This document shows positions 8,041 through 19,019 of a stretch of DNA of 64,000 bases, one piece after another (position 1 is the first letter of the stretch; each line of letters opens with the position of its first letter). The position numbers and the translations under genes were made by a program. The DNA comes from Cyanophora paradoxa. Taxonomy: Eukaryota > Glaucocystophyceae > Cyanophorales > Cyanophoraceae. A model generated the notes under the pieces. That model made no database searches and was not told the DNA's origin. It saw nothing but the letters and a program-made list of their open reading frames with translations. The stretch is taken from assembly GCA_004431415.1 (NCBI GenBank), contig QPMI01000141.1, forward strand, positions 1 through 64,000, read 5' to 3'.

Positions 8041-8988
8041 TCTACCTTCGAATTCTCTTTGCGTAATATCCAGCGGGTTTGGCGCCTGCTCTGAGCAATG
8101 GTTCAGCAGCAATTTCGAGTTTTTTAACTCACGATCCTTCCGGTTTTGACCCGCATACGTTTTCGTTTCAACGAGACCCTCTCTCCGAAGCTGACGATCT
8201 TGCTTCGATCTAGCAGTCGCTCTTTCAATCTTAGACTGGTCAGGTAGTTCTTGTGGCGCACGAATCTCGGATGGTTTAACACGTCTAGAAATTTCCACAC
8301 CTTGCTTTGTAATTAACCTAACACGGTTCTTATCAACGCCAGCAACAACGTAGGTCTCTTTGCTTGGTTTCGCCAGACCCTTTGCAAACACGCTTGGCTT
8401 AGGCTCAAGTATCTTCACCTCCGAACCTGGTTTAGGCATATTTGTGTTCTCTCGTTCAATATCGTTCTGTCGCTGTCGAACTTGATGTAGCTGCTCGGCA
8501 ACCTGTGTTTTTTCACGCATCCACGTTGGTGATCGCTCTTCACCAAATGCATTGTGTGCTGTTTCATTGTACGCCTTCAAAATCGCAGGCAAGCGTGAGA
8601 GGAAATGTGGTGATCCGCGTGCTTCTGTGTCAGCTCGAATAAGTGCTCGCAATGTCCTAGCGAACCTGTCAATAATTCCAAGTTTGTTACCTTTAGAAAT
8701 GTGGTCATCTTTGGTAACATCAGTGTGCATTTTCAACGAGTTCTCTTCGGCCATTGCCCGAATTGCTGCTGTGTTAAAACCGTTGTCGGCGGAGAAACCC
8801 CAGATCCCTGGTAGCTCCGCGATCATTTTTGGAAGTTGTTTGAATGTTTCTATTTTTCGCACGATAGCGAAACGGGTTGCAATCTCGACCGCTGCAAACA
8901 GACGATACCTACCAATAAATAATACATCAATTTGCCAGACACCCGGTGGAGCTGTTATCGTGTACATTCTTCTAATTGTCACACACAT
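8032..8988 (-). CDS. Retroviral-type (rve) integrase
   Basis: A DDE/RNase-H-fold integrase that would insert the viral genome into host DNA. WQIDVLF gives the first acidic residue and FSADNGFN the second. The third position falls in NKLGIIDRFARTLR and is aspartate where retroviral integrases have glutamate. After the core comes a basic SH3-like tail (about residues 190-255), then a lysine/arginine-rich end. I chose the internal ATG at 8988 (another lies at 8967) because the frame upstream of it, to 9111, overlaps the divergent AT-hook gene and looks non-coding. The product is about 318 residues. Confidence 0.85.
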   Translation of the reverse strand: MCVTIRRMYTITAPPGVWQIDVLFIGRYRLFAAVEIATRFAIVRKIETFKQLPKMIAELPGIWGFSADNGFNTAAIRAMAEENSLKMHTDVTKDDHISKGNKLGIIDRFARTLRALIRADTEARGSPHFLSRLPAILKAYNETAHNAFGEERSPTWMREKTQVAEQLHQVRQRQNDIERENTNMPKPGSEVKILEPKPSVFAKGLAKPSKETYVVAGVDKNRVRLITKQGVEISRRVKPSEIRAPQELPDQSKIERATARSKQDRQLRREGLVETKTYAGQNRKDRELKNSKLLLNHCSEQAPNPLDITQREFEGRIA

Positions 8989-9006
8989 AAAAAGTTTTTG
9001 GTGGAT

Positions 9007-9027
9007 ATCGCGTGAATATGCCTTAAA
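9007..9027 (+). promoter_or_regulatory. Shared viral upstream motif, copy 2
   Basis: Exact 21-bp match to the minus strand of 8020-8040. It ends 38 nt upstream of the AT-hook gene start and also lies upstream of the divergent integrase. Confidence 0.65.
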
Positions 9028-9065
9028 AAGATTGTGATTATGATTAATAATAAAGTGATATTGTA

Positions 9066-9356
9066 ATGGAGGCGGAAAACTGTTTGGCACGCAAGCGTGG
9101 TCGTCCTCCAAAGTCTATGTCTCCGGAAGTAATAGAAGAGATGAAGAAGAATCGATCAGCAGCGGTAAAAGCTCGTTATCATTCAGATGAGGAATTTCGT
9201 AAGCGCAAACTACAAGCGACGTATGAATATCAGGAAAGAAATATTGAACGTAAAAGGGAACAATGTCGTAATTATAGACGTCGGCAAAGACAATTGCTTC
9301 TAACTTTATTGGAAAAGTTTGGTGCTCAATCGGTTGAGGTAGTTTCAGCAGCCTAA
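9066..9356 (+). CDS. AT-hook basic DNA-binding protein
   Basis: 96 residues, highly basic. RKRGRPPKS at residues 9-17 is an AT-hook that would bind the minor groove of AT-rich DNA. It is followed by a charged helical region with repeated R/K-R-Y and E-R-K patterns, as in small DNA-binding proteins of polinton-like and giant viruses. Possible roles are transcription control or genome condensation; neither can be shown here. It is preceded by the shared 21-bp motif and ends 30 bp before the convergent polymerase gene. Confidence 0.65.
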   Translation: MEAENCLARKRGRPPKSMSPEVIEEMKKNRSAAVKARYHSDEEFRKRKLQATYEYQERNIERKREQCRNYRRRQRQLLLTLLEKFGAQSVEVVSAA

Positions 9357-9386
9357 TGTTTGGAGGTTCGCTGCAAACTTCTTTTT

Positions 9387-12300
9387 TCAAATACGAGTGC
9401 GACAATGTCCAAGCGCCATTGTTTCTACGCCATTATCGCAAAGCCAGCGTTTTGTATCTAGCGAATGTAGTGCCTGTTTTGAGGTTTCTTGCACATAAAC
9501 ACGATGTTTCTTTGAGCGCATACCTCGAATTCCATTCACTTCACATGATAAGTATAGTTTCTGTCCATCTACAACTTTACCAAGAACACAATCAATATAT
9601 CTTTCCCGTGTAAGCTGGTCGGCAAAGCTTTTAGAAATCCCCTTGCATCGACGCTCTTGCTTACCACTGTCGATCTGATACCAGTAACTCTTAGGTCGGT
9701 TCGCGATGAATTCTACCATTTGCTTACCATTGCACTCATCTTTGAAATTGCCAAGGGCTGTCGATTCTTTCTTCATGGTGGCAATTTCTTCGTCCGACAT
9801 TCCTGCAAAGAATCGATGTGACTCCGGATATTTGCTAACATCTAAAAGGTGACTTATATTTTTCAGATCAGCGTACAAATCATCTGTCTCAATTCTAAGG
9901 ATTAGCGAGTCAGTATCCGTTGCAAGCAATTTAACACGCGGACCCAGAGCGGTTTTAGTTGCTCGTAATACATTTTAAACATGTGTAGTTTTGACATTTC
10001 CAAAACACTGAATCCACTGTATATCGGTTTGTTTAATTTGACTTGTGAACGCCGTTTAGAGATAAATACAAGATCCTCATCATATTTGACAATTTGCTTC
10101 AATAAATTTGGTTGTGCGGCAATTTTTGACAGTCTGACACTATCAGTCACAAGCTCCGCATCGCAATGCTTTCTCACGTTTTCCATATTTTTGCCGTATA
10201 ATGCATTAGTCTTGAGTTTGAATAGATCTCGCACATGATCAAAGGTTGCGGCCTGACGCATTTCGGCATTTTTTTCCACATACGGTTTCATCCAAGCAGT
10301 CTGCTTGTACGTAATAACACGATGAATTTTACTCACCACAAAACCTTGACTTCTGTAAAATTTGAGTAGTCTCCCATCAACAACATATTTCTTCAATGGA
10401 AGCAGACTTGGAATAAGCTTTCGCGTCTTCATCTGAATGCAATCCTTTTTAATCATATCCTGTTGTGATCTAGATAGCATCGTTGGATCTACAATCATTG
10501 ATACTGGCGCAATCGGGTAATCATTAAATTTCTCGTGAAGCTCATCTGGAATGTAAGCATCAATTTCAAGCGTTGCTCCTATATCACCGTCATAATCGAA
10601 ACCATCATGGTCAAAGGTTTCTGGATCAACCCATTTAAAATCTCCAATCGGATGTTTCTCTAACATCGCATATCCATACAACGAATTTGCATCTATATAG
10701 TACAGATATACTGATGGTTTGGATGGATCATAATCAACCATGTCCTTATTGTTCGCTTTGCATATCGATTTGACACCATTGAAATACCACCACGAATACC
10801 TGTCTCGAAGAATCTGAACATATCCTCTTGACCCTCATGCAACAGCTGTAATTGCCCACCTGTATATTTAGAGCAGCATCCCAACTAAAGCCTGGTAGTG
10901 ACATGTAATATGCAGGATCTATGCCATCTGTAGCGCGAGATGTTTCCCGATACGCTTGAAACACATCTGATAGTAACGTTATATCAAGTTTCATATAAGC
11001 AATCGTGTAATCTAACATTGTCTTACATTTCAGCTTTTTCCAAACCTTCTGTGCGTGCTCATAATCTTCAAGCTTGCACTTTTCGTTTTTCAAGTCATTG
11101 TGAAACGCCTCTATCGGAGGTAGCTTACGGTCTGCAAGCCGCTGCCAGGAATTTACGTAGCTGTAGGGATAGATGCCCTTTCTTGTCATCAAATTAAACG
11201 TTTCCGCATCGGGACATAACTCGCGAGTTTGCTTTTTCAGTTCATCTGGAAGCGATGCCGCTAGCTTTTCGAGCGTTGCTGATAGATGTTGCATGCTGTC
11301 GCGGAATACGTAAATGCCGTACTCAATTTGACTCATTTTCTCGGAGTTTTGGAACATCACTTCGAAACGATTTGAAAGCGGTGTCTCAGATCTCTCGAAT
11401 TTGATTTTTTCTTTAACAAGCTGGTTCTTGATAAATCCTGGAACTCGTTTCTCATACTCCTCAGCATTTATGCTCAGTTTGTTCATCGTCCATTCCCTCA
11501 CGCTTTGATTTTGATATGTCTTCTCAAGTCGTGTTCGGACTGATCCAAGTTTTTCAATCAACTTTTTCTTAAATTCAATATGTGCGGCATGTCTACGAAC
11601 ACTTCCCTTTGCAATTGCGCGGATCAGCAAATGCGAATCAAATCCTCGAGCATTGTGAGCAATCAAGAAAACACGTTTTGATTTGAATCTTCTACGGTTG
11701 CAGCCAGGACAAGCAGCACCTTTGAAATCACCATTATCGTGATCGTGGTCCCAAACCTTTTTGATCTTCTCGCTGAATTCAACGTTACAGATATAGCAAC
11801 TAGTAGCTGAATCAAACGTTTGCTTTGCAACATCTGTTTTTATCGCTGGTACCGATGCATTTAGCCCTTTCTTTAAAGTTGGTTCCATTGAATCTAGCCA
11901 TTCAACAAACCTCTCCTCACATCTACGTCCGCTATTTACGTGCCAATATTTTGTATCATCATTGCCTGTGATCAAACATCCAACAGCAGCTGGTATTTGA
12001 CATGCAATTTCCTCTGTCTTTCCATTTTTCACAGAGTTCGTAGACATTGCAAGTGTTTCAAAATCATAGGCTCCAACATATCGTGCCGTTATCGTATTCG
12101 CATGGTTCAGGAATTTCAATGTTGAACGGTCGGGTTTTGGAAGCACATCACGGCCATGTTCGTCTCGTTCGAGGCATCTGTCTTCTTCGATGTGTTTCTG
12201 AAGAGCATCATCACCGCGAAATCCTTTTTGACAAGCGAGACAATAGCTGCGTGCGTTCTTGTCAATTCCAGACGAGAAAACATTCGACTCACGTTCTTGA

Positions 12301-13426
12301 TCCAAACGAAGTGGCCATAACTACCTTCGCCAGTCACGAATAGCAGAGGAATAGCATCTCGAGCCGCTGAAATATAATATGGAGTGATATCTAGCTTTTC
12401 ATTATCAGCCACATACACGCATAGCTTCAGATTGTTTGCCTCTTCAAACCGACGGAATATCTTTGAATCAAGCGGGACAGGATAACTGAGCATTGATGTG
12501 TTGATCGTACTTAGGTGCTCTCTGTACTTGGCAGCACGTTGAGCATGCCGATCGACTGGGAACTTTGCGGATAAAACTGAATACGTAAAACACATATTAT
12601 CTGGTGCCTCCACGTTTATGACTGCGTTCTTCTTGCTAATCCATGACGGAAGTTCAAATGATGCGCCACCAACGGCGCGGACATGTTCTAGACTTTGTAT
12701 GTAAAAATACGTCCACGTTTCTAACTCCCAGCTGTCATTCTCCTGTTCAGCTCTTCCATCGATCTCAACACATCTGTCACGCAGCTCAACTTCAATGTTT
12801 GCACCGGGGAGGATACGGTAGAATTGATCTTCACTGATTTCATCTGTTTTGAAGCGGTTAGTAAAACCTTCTGTGCCATTCTGCCTATGCTTAAAAATAC
12901 CTTTTGCATATACCTTTATAGATAGCCCCATTCGTGTTTCATTCGCCGCAGTCAATCGCTCAGTTATGAAACGCTCAAATTTTGCTTTGAAATCTGGGGT
13001 GTTCGCCATGTACGACGCGAGCGATGTAACTCTTAGTCCGTTCGGCCTGATGATCGCAGCGCTTTCGAGTGCGTATATTCCATCTAGTGCCGTCTCGCGT
13101 GAACCATCTCCAGCAAGTTCCTCATTTGGCTGTCCAGGGAGTTCATTGAAAAGTGCTACCAGTTCAGCTTGGTTCTCAGCGATGATTATCTGCACAGTTC
13201 GCTCTGAGGCACGTCTCGTTTGTCCGACTACAGCAGCGAGCATTGAAAGCACATCAACAGTTCGTTGCAGCGTCACAAGTCGAGTTCGAGATCCTGGTGA
13301 TGAGATTCGGAGTAATTTGTTTCGATATAGTCCATGAATACGTCTACGCTCATACAAAGTTTGTGCTAGACCTACGATCTGTTGTTTTAATAACGCTATC
13401 TGACGACGACGAGCAAATTGATTCAT
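9387..13426 (-). pseudogene. polB: Protein-primed family B DNA polymerase, frame-broken
   Basis: About 1350 codons, copying the viral genome from a protein primer. The N-terminal 435 residues form the extension typical of polinton polymerases, followed by a CxxC zinc-finger-like segment (YCLACQKGF) and an endonuclease-VII-like cysteine cluster (VWDHDHDNGDF). Exonuclease motifs are YDFETL, HNARGFDSH and YMKLD. Polymerase motifs are DANSLYGYAM (A), KTNALYGK (B) and ATDTDS (C). Reading shifts frame four times, near 12277, 10867, 10752 and 9930, each time by one base and each at a short A/T run. Either the gene is freshly dead or the assembly drops bases. The end (near CDNGVETMALGH) matches the usual family C-terminus. 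Confidence 0.88.
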
Positions 13427-14510
13427 TTTGAAAGTGTCGCTAGAAATAAATTTCGGTTGATCAGCGCGATCTCTTATATCATTTTATATTGTTGCTGAAA
13501 CCTCTAAGACATAGTTATAACCTGAACCTAAACTTGGACTACGTCATCGGTGGGAATAATTAGCGTCTAGCTAGAACCTGAACTCGAGTATGTAATTAGA
13601 TTCCGATGATATAGTAATTACGTGTAGCATAACCCTTGAAACCTCTTTGTTTTTTAGATTCGAAATACACACAATTAACGTCTAAATGATGTTGAAGATG
13701 ATTCTGAGACCGGCGCTTTGGGGGTCCGCCTCAAATCATTGCTATATCTTTTGCAAGATCGATCGGTCTAGACGTTGGATATTACCTAGCGGTTGCTGTT
13801 TGGAAGGAGAGGTAGACCAGAGGGAGAGGAAGGTGGTAGACGTAAGGAGAGAGTGGACGGAAGTGGTGGTTGGGAAGGCGTTGGAGTGGGTGGGTTGGGG
13901 TGGGTTTGGAGGAGTGAGGGTGAGAAAGAGGGGGGTGGGCTGGCACCCCCACTATCTCATTTTTTTGCGGTTCAAGCCCGCGTAGTACTATGGTTTAGTG
14001 TACCCATGGGACGCTTTCGCTGGCGGAAAATGCCATGGGACCCTTTCGCTGGCAGGAAATGCCAATCGTTTACTACAGCGTGGGACCCTTTAATTCGCTG
14101 GCAGAAAATGCCAATATATTACTATAACGAGTCGAGTCAAAAAGCTTCAGTCTGAAACTCGGGCGATTTGTTGATTGGTCAATTTATATCATACAGGACG
14201 CATGGGTACGTCAAAATTGCTTACTACGGCGAGTCTAGTCAAAAAGCCCCAGTCGGAAACTCGAGCGATTTGGTGATTGGTCAATTTAAATCCATGGACT
14301 TATAGCTGTACATGTATACGTACGGTCTGTACCCAGCTAGCAAGCGGGGGGGGTGCGGGGGGGGCGGAGCCCCCCCTGCTTGTTCAAACAGGCGAAGGCG
14401 TCAAATATACATAGAACTCTACTAGGCTAGGCTTTGCACTACCTAACTCGACATGTATACACATGAAATACAAATGCAACAACGCGAACGAGGGGCCGCA
14501 GGCGCCCCGT
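13427..14510. other. Right flank of the provirus, no gene seen
   Basis: AT-rich until about 13780, then purine-rich (13800-13940), then tandem repeats, then a G-run/C-run segment at 14340-14385 that could fold back. The 99-codon frame at 13686-13985 crosses the purine tract and has no recognisable domain. The virus end is probably inside 13440-13780. Confidence 0.5.
14008..14292. repeat. Two interlocked tandem repeats
   Basis: A 29-34 bp unit around GGGACCCTTTCGCTGGC occurs three times (14008-14114). A unit of about 72 bp containing GTCAAAAAGC and GATTGGTCAATTTA occurs twice (about 14116-14188 and 14219-14292). Confidence 0.75.
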
Positions 14511-15732
14511 CTAGAGGATGTGCTGCTGGTGGCCCTCGGCGAGCCCGACGGCCCCCGCGTCGTACCCCCCGGCCCCGTCCTCCGCCGCCCCCAGCAAGTC
14601 GTGCGACCCGTCGTCCGCCAGCTCCTGCACCGAAAATAAATTCAAAGGGAGGGGGGGGGGAAGAGGGCGAGGGGGTAGGCATGCGCGGGCCTTCATGCAG
14701 TTGCCGAGGTCCTCCTCGTCCTCCTGGTCCTCGGGGGGCACGTACGGCTTGGGCGGCGGCGGCGGGGGGGCCACGTAGGGCTTCCCGTACAACTGCACCT
14801 CCGCCTGCGAACGAAGCGGGGCGGTCGGCCCCGCCCTCTCGGGGCGCCGGGGTGGGGTGGGGGGGTACAGCGGCACCAGCTGGAGGGGCTCTCCGCTGCG
14901 GGAGATCTTGATCTCATCCCCCACCGTCCCGGTCGCTGCGTACACCGTGTACTCCTGCGGGGGGTACCGCTCAGGCCCCTGGGGGCGGGCGGGGTGGCGG
15001 GGCTCGCCTGGCCGGCGTGGATCCCCGCGGGAACCTTGGCGGTCGGCGCCTTGCCGTGGTACTTCTGGTGCTTCACCTGGGGAGGGATCGGCCCCGGCGC
15101 CGGCGCCGGGGTGGCGGGCCGGGGCCGGGGCCGGGGCGCACGACTTTGCCGTCCTTCAGAATGTCGATGGTGATGTTGCTGTGCCGGTCGGTGCAGCAGT
15201 CTGTTCGGTTGAAGATCTGGCCCCCGCCGCGTCGGCGGGGCGGGGAGGCGGGGCGGGGGCGGGGGCGGGGCGGGGCGGGGGTACCTTGATCTCGTCGATG
15301 GCGTACTTGCCAAGCAGCTTCACCTTCCACCTGCCGGCGGCGGCGTCGGCGCCACGGGCCGGCCGGCCGGCCGGAGGTCTAGGGCGCCCCGTCCCCGCGG
15401 CCTCCGCAGGGGCGGCGCGCACCATGGGTTGTGGTCCCGCGTCCCCGAGTGGAACATTTTGTCGCGGCCGACATTCTGCACGTGGCCCGCGTCACGAGAG
15501 GGGACGGCGGGGCGCAACGAGGGGCCCGGCCGCGGCGCGCACCCCGCCCGTGTTGCCGTCTGCGGCGCGAGGGCGCCCGGCCGGGGCGCGCGCGTCAGCG
15601 CCGGCGGGGGGCGGGGCGGGGAGAGGGAGGGCGGGCGCACCGACGGCGAAGTGCGACTTCAAGGGAGGCAGGGGGCATCCGTGGCACCGGTAGTACGAGC
15701 TCGCCTCCGTCGGCTTGTTCTGCGCGATGTTC
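14511..15732 (-). CDS. Fucolectin / F5-8 type C carbohydrate-binding protein
   Basis: Several small exons rebuild a discoidin-fold lectin of the fucolectin (tachylectin-4/pentraxin) type. The N-terminal exon near 15731 reads NIAQNKPTEASS. Later exons give KVKLLGKYAIDEIK and then IFNRTDCCTDRHSN, with the adjacent cysteines typical of the family and ITIDILKDGKV after them. Downstream exons (VKHQKYHGKAP, EYTVYAATGTVGDEIKI, AEVQLYGKPY) continue the fold, ending in a proline and acid-rich tail. Such lectins bind fucose-like sugars outside the cell. The first exon, which should hold a signal peptide, was not found. At least one intron near 14690 may start with GC. Confidence 0.7.
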
Positions 15733-16585
15733 GCTGCCGCCCGCCCCCCGCCCGTCAGCCGCGCCGGCGCGGCGGGTCGGGCCGCGGCCCCGGCGGCCTC
15801 CAAAGGCAGGCCACGCACGCGGAGGCCTCGCTCTGCGCACGGGCACGGGCGGTCAGCCGGGGCTCGGGCCGGCGCGCCCCGAGCTACGGAGCGACGCCGC
15901 GGCGCTAGCGCTCTGTGCTATACGGTAACAACGCTTATCCGAGGACGCTCTAATGCCTGCAACGAGGCGGCGGTGACGGCGGGGCGGCGGCCAAGCTAAG
16001 GACAGTCCGACCGCGGTGCTAAACGCGTGGTCAAAATTGGAAATTGCCGGTCAAATGGGACATTAGGAACCCAAAGCAAGCGCCCGCTGCCGGCTCGGTA
16101 GGGCGCTGCGCCAAGGCGAGCCCGGCTCCCGGCGGCTCGAGGCGCGCGACTCGTGGAATGCTAGCACTACACTACTGAAGCGCAGAGAGATGAAACGACG
16201 CACGGTAGGTTGCCCATCTTGGTTCGAAGCCGACCTCCTCCCTGTACCCCCGCCGCTAGCTGCCTGCTAGCTGCTGCTGCCAGGCTGCTGCCTGGCTGCT
16301 GCCAGCTGCCTGAGGTCTAGATTTGCCGCGCGTACGTCGGCCTGCCGGCGTTCCGGCCTGCTGCCGCGCGGCCGGCGCTCCGAAGCTTCAGGAACTCGAG
16401 ATCTTGCACATTGCAAGTGCCAAACGTAAACGCATTACTTCGAAAACGTGCAGATGTAGTTACTCGTCGACATAAATAGATACGAGATCAGAGGCCAGCA
16501 CGGCATGCGCACGCGCACGCGGAGCCTCGGAGCGCAGGCGTCGACGCCGGCCGGCCGGGAGGCCGCGCTCTGCGGGGCGGGCGGC
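15733..16585. other. Intergenic, no gene seen
   Basis: May hold the first exon of the lectin gene (15733-15960). A CTG/GCTGCC simple-repeat patch lies at 16262-16315. Nothing else is supportable. Confidence 0.4.
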
Positions 16586-18568
16586 TCAGGCGGCTGTGAA
16601 GTCGTTGGAGACGCCGGTGATGCCGGCGACGTCGAGCAGGAACTTCTCCGCCGCGTTCGCCGCCAGCGCGCTCGGCCCGCCGGCCCCCTCGCCCCCCGCC
16701 TCCGCCGCCGCCCGCTCCAGATCCACCGCCCACACCTCCACGCTCGCCACCTTGAACGTCGCCCCGTGCGCCAGGCCCGCCGCCGGCACCCCGAACCTGC
16801 ACCCAGCGTCAGGGAAGGGGCAGGGGAGGGGATGGGGGTACGGGGGTCGCACGTCGTGTTGGGACCGCGGCTCTCCCCCCCCTCGAGGTCCCCGTCGAGG
16901 AAGAGGCCCCAGAAGCCGAACTGGCCCCCCATCCCGAACCCGTTCCTGTACCCCCGGGGGCCTCAGAGAATGGAAGGCGGGGCGGCTGCGCCCCGGCGGC
17001 CGGGCGCACGGGAGGGTCATCTGCTGGCTGTTCGCGTAGACAAAGTTCGCGTTGACGCCCGTGGAGGGGTACAGCGCCAGCCGCGGCGCCGCCTGGAACA
17101 GGAACGCCTCCCCGCTCCCGTACCTGCGCACGGGCTCGGAACGTGCAGGGGTACACTCCTCGAGGCGGGGGCCTGGGCACTCACCACTTGTTGTCCTTGC
17201 GGAGCGACTCGGGCACAAAGCCGCCGAAGACGTGCCTGCGGGGGTACGTGAGCAGAGAAGGAAGGGGGGCGAGGTTCTGCGGCGCGCGAGGCGTACCCGC
17301 CGTCGTCCTTGACGGCCACGATGCAGGGGCCCCGCCCGAAGGCCCGCGCCTGCCCCGGGCCGCTCAGGCGGCGCGGGGAGGGCCGAGAGCATAAGGCGCG
17401 GGCACGGCGAAGCGGCTGAAGGCCTGGCCGTCGCGGGAGGAGCTGTAGACGAGGTCCCAGCGCTCCGTGAGGGGCCGCGGGAGGGCCCCGCAGAGCGCCC
17501 AGACCGCCTCCCGCGGCAGCAGCGCCGGCCGCCCGCCGGCCGAGCACATCAGCGGGAGGGGCTGCGGGGCAGCGGGGGCGAGGGGCAGCCAGCCGGCGGC
17601 GGCGGCGAGCTGGGCGAGGAGGTGGCGGAAGGCGGGGAGGGCCCGGGCGGCGGCCGCCCACTCCCAGCGCTCGACGAGGGCCACGAGGCCCCCCGGGGCC
17701 CCCTCCGCGAGGACGCCCCGGAGCACCGCGGGGCGCGCCGCCGCCTCCCCGGCGCGCATGTCCAGCCGCTCGCGCTCCTTGTCCTCCGCGCTCTCGCTCT
17801 TGTCCGTCACGAGGATCGTCCCCTTCTGCACGCTCAGCGGCGCATCCGCCTCGTCCGCCGCCGCCCCCGCGCCGCCCTCCGGGGACCGCCGGAGCGCGGC
17901 CCGGGGCTCTTGTCCATCAGCCGCGCCTCCTCGTCCTCCCGCCCCGCCGCCCGACGCCCCGCGCCGCCTCCTCCGCCGCCTTCGCCGCCGCCCGCTCCGC
18001 CTTTGCGCGCGCCGCTTCCTCGGCGGCGGCCCGCGCGCGCGCCGCCTCCTCTGCCACGGCCTTCTCGATCGCCGCCGCACGCTCGCCGAGCCGCCGCTGC
18101 GCCCGCTCGAAGACCGCCGCCAGCGCCGCCTCCGCGAACGCCCTCCGCGCCGGCTCGGCCGGGGCCGCGGCCTCCAGCACCGCAATGCGCTCGTCCAGGC
18201 CGCCGCGCGCTCCCGCGATGACGCCGCGCACGAAGCCCGCCGCGGAGAGCCTCGGCTCGCGGGCGTGCGCGTGCTTCGACGACTTGTGCTTCTCGGAGGC
18301 GGCATGCCGCTGCTCCTGCGCCACGAAAGCGGCGAAGAGCGGCCCCGCGACGGCCGGCGGGAGCGCGAATGCCCGCTGCGCGCGGCGTCAGCGACGTACG
18401 CGCGGAGCATGTGCGCCACAGCTCGCTGACCTCGAACTCAGCGCGCTCGATATCCTTCTCTCCCGGCCAGCACTTTAGGAGGGCGGCAGCGTCCGGACCG
18501 GCAGCGGCGAGCTCCCGCTGCAGCGCCTCCGCGTCCTTCTGCTTCGAGCCGCCGTGCTGGTTCCCCAT
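16586..18568 (-). CDS. TLDc-domain protein, MEAK7/EAK-7-like
   Basis: Starts MGNQHGGSKQK, a likely N-myristoylation signal as in MEAK7. A charged, Ala/Glu/Arg-rich helical region (about 18320-17850) follows, then a conserved block ending RPLTERWDLVYSSSRDGQAF. The TLDc domain is spread over exons: GPCIVAVKDDGG, VFGGFVPESLRKDNKW, GSGEAFLFQAAP with TGVNANFVYANSQQ, GMGGQFGFWGLFLDGDLEGG, then VASVEVWAVDLE. The C-terminus (KFLLDVAGITGVSNDF) also matches the human MEAK7 pattern. MEAK7 is an mTOR-signalling protein at lysosomal membranes in animals; the role in algae is not established. Exon edges are approximate. Start codons of this gene and MPP beta are 451 bp apart, divergent. Confidence 0.8.
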
Positions 18569-19019
18569 CGCCGCGGCTCTCTGCTACTGTGACGTTGGGC
18601 GATGATAGGCGGCGCTCGTTGATGAGGTTTGGCGAGCAGGCTTGAAGTTGAAGTGGTTCAAGAGGGTACAGGGTTCACAGCTTGTTCGTGGAGAATGCCC
18701 ACCGTGGGGGGCCTCATCAAGATGCAGCGTGCGGCGGGCGCCAGCATGAAGCTGGTGCGCAGCCCGCCGCGCCCTCCGCTCACTCCGAGCCGCGCATTGC
18801 CTCCCGAACCTCCTCGCTGTCGACACGCGGCCGTGAAGGCCGCGCGCGCCATACCTTGTTTATCTATCACAGCACGGCGATGTAAGGCGATTTGCATCGT
18901 CTAATAGGCAGGACGCGACCCGTCGCTTGCGTCGGCGAGCACGCGGTCTTAGCGGGCCGAACCTTAAGAGCCGGCTTCGTGTATCTGGGAAGCATTCGAT
19001 AGCCGTTATTCCGAGTCTG
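18569..19019. promoter_or_regulatory. Shared upstream region of TLDc and MPP beta genes
   Basis: 451 bp between divergent start codons. No TATA box is obvious. Confidence 0.4.

Larger units (their letters stand above)
5351..13680. mobile_element. Integrated polinton/Maverick-type virus (partial)
   Basis: A block of clearly lower GC than its surroundings, with intron-less genes packed a few bases apart. It combines a double-jelly-roll type capsid set, packaging ATPase, retroviral-type integrase and protein-primed family B polymerase, the hallmark set of polintons. A maturation protease is not seen and may lie left of the window. The left end is cut by the LTR element and continues beyond position 1. 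The right end is not defined by a visible terminal inverted repeat; base composition changes between about 13600 and 13800. Confidence 0.88.

Noticed and set aside
8442-9037. Plus-strand frames across the integrase
   Set aside because: Complement of a conserved integrase; no domain of their own.
13686-14155. Overlapping frames over the purine-rich tract
   Set aside because: Low-complexity tryptophan/glycine/arginine content caused by base composition.
16262-16315. CTG/GCTGCC-rich patch as a structured RNA
   Set aside because: Simple-sequence repetition explains it; no conserved fold is evident.
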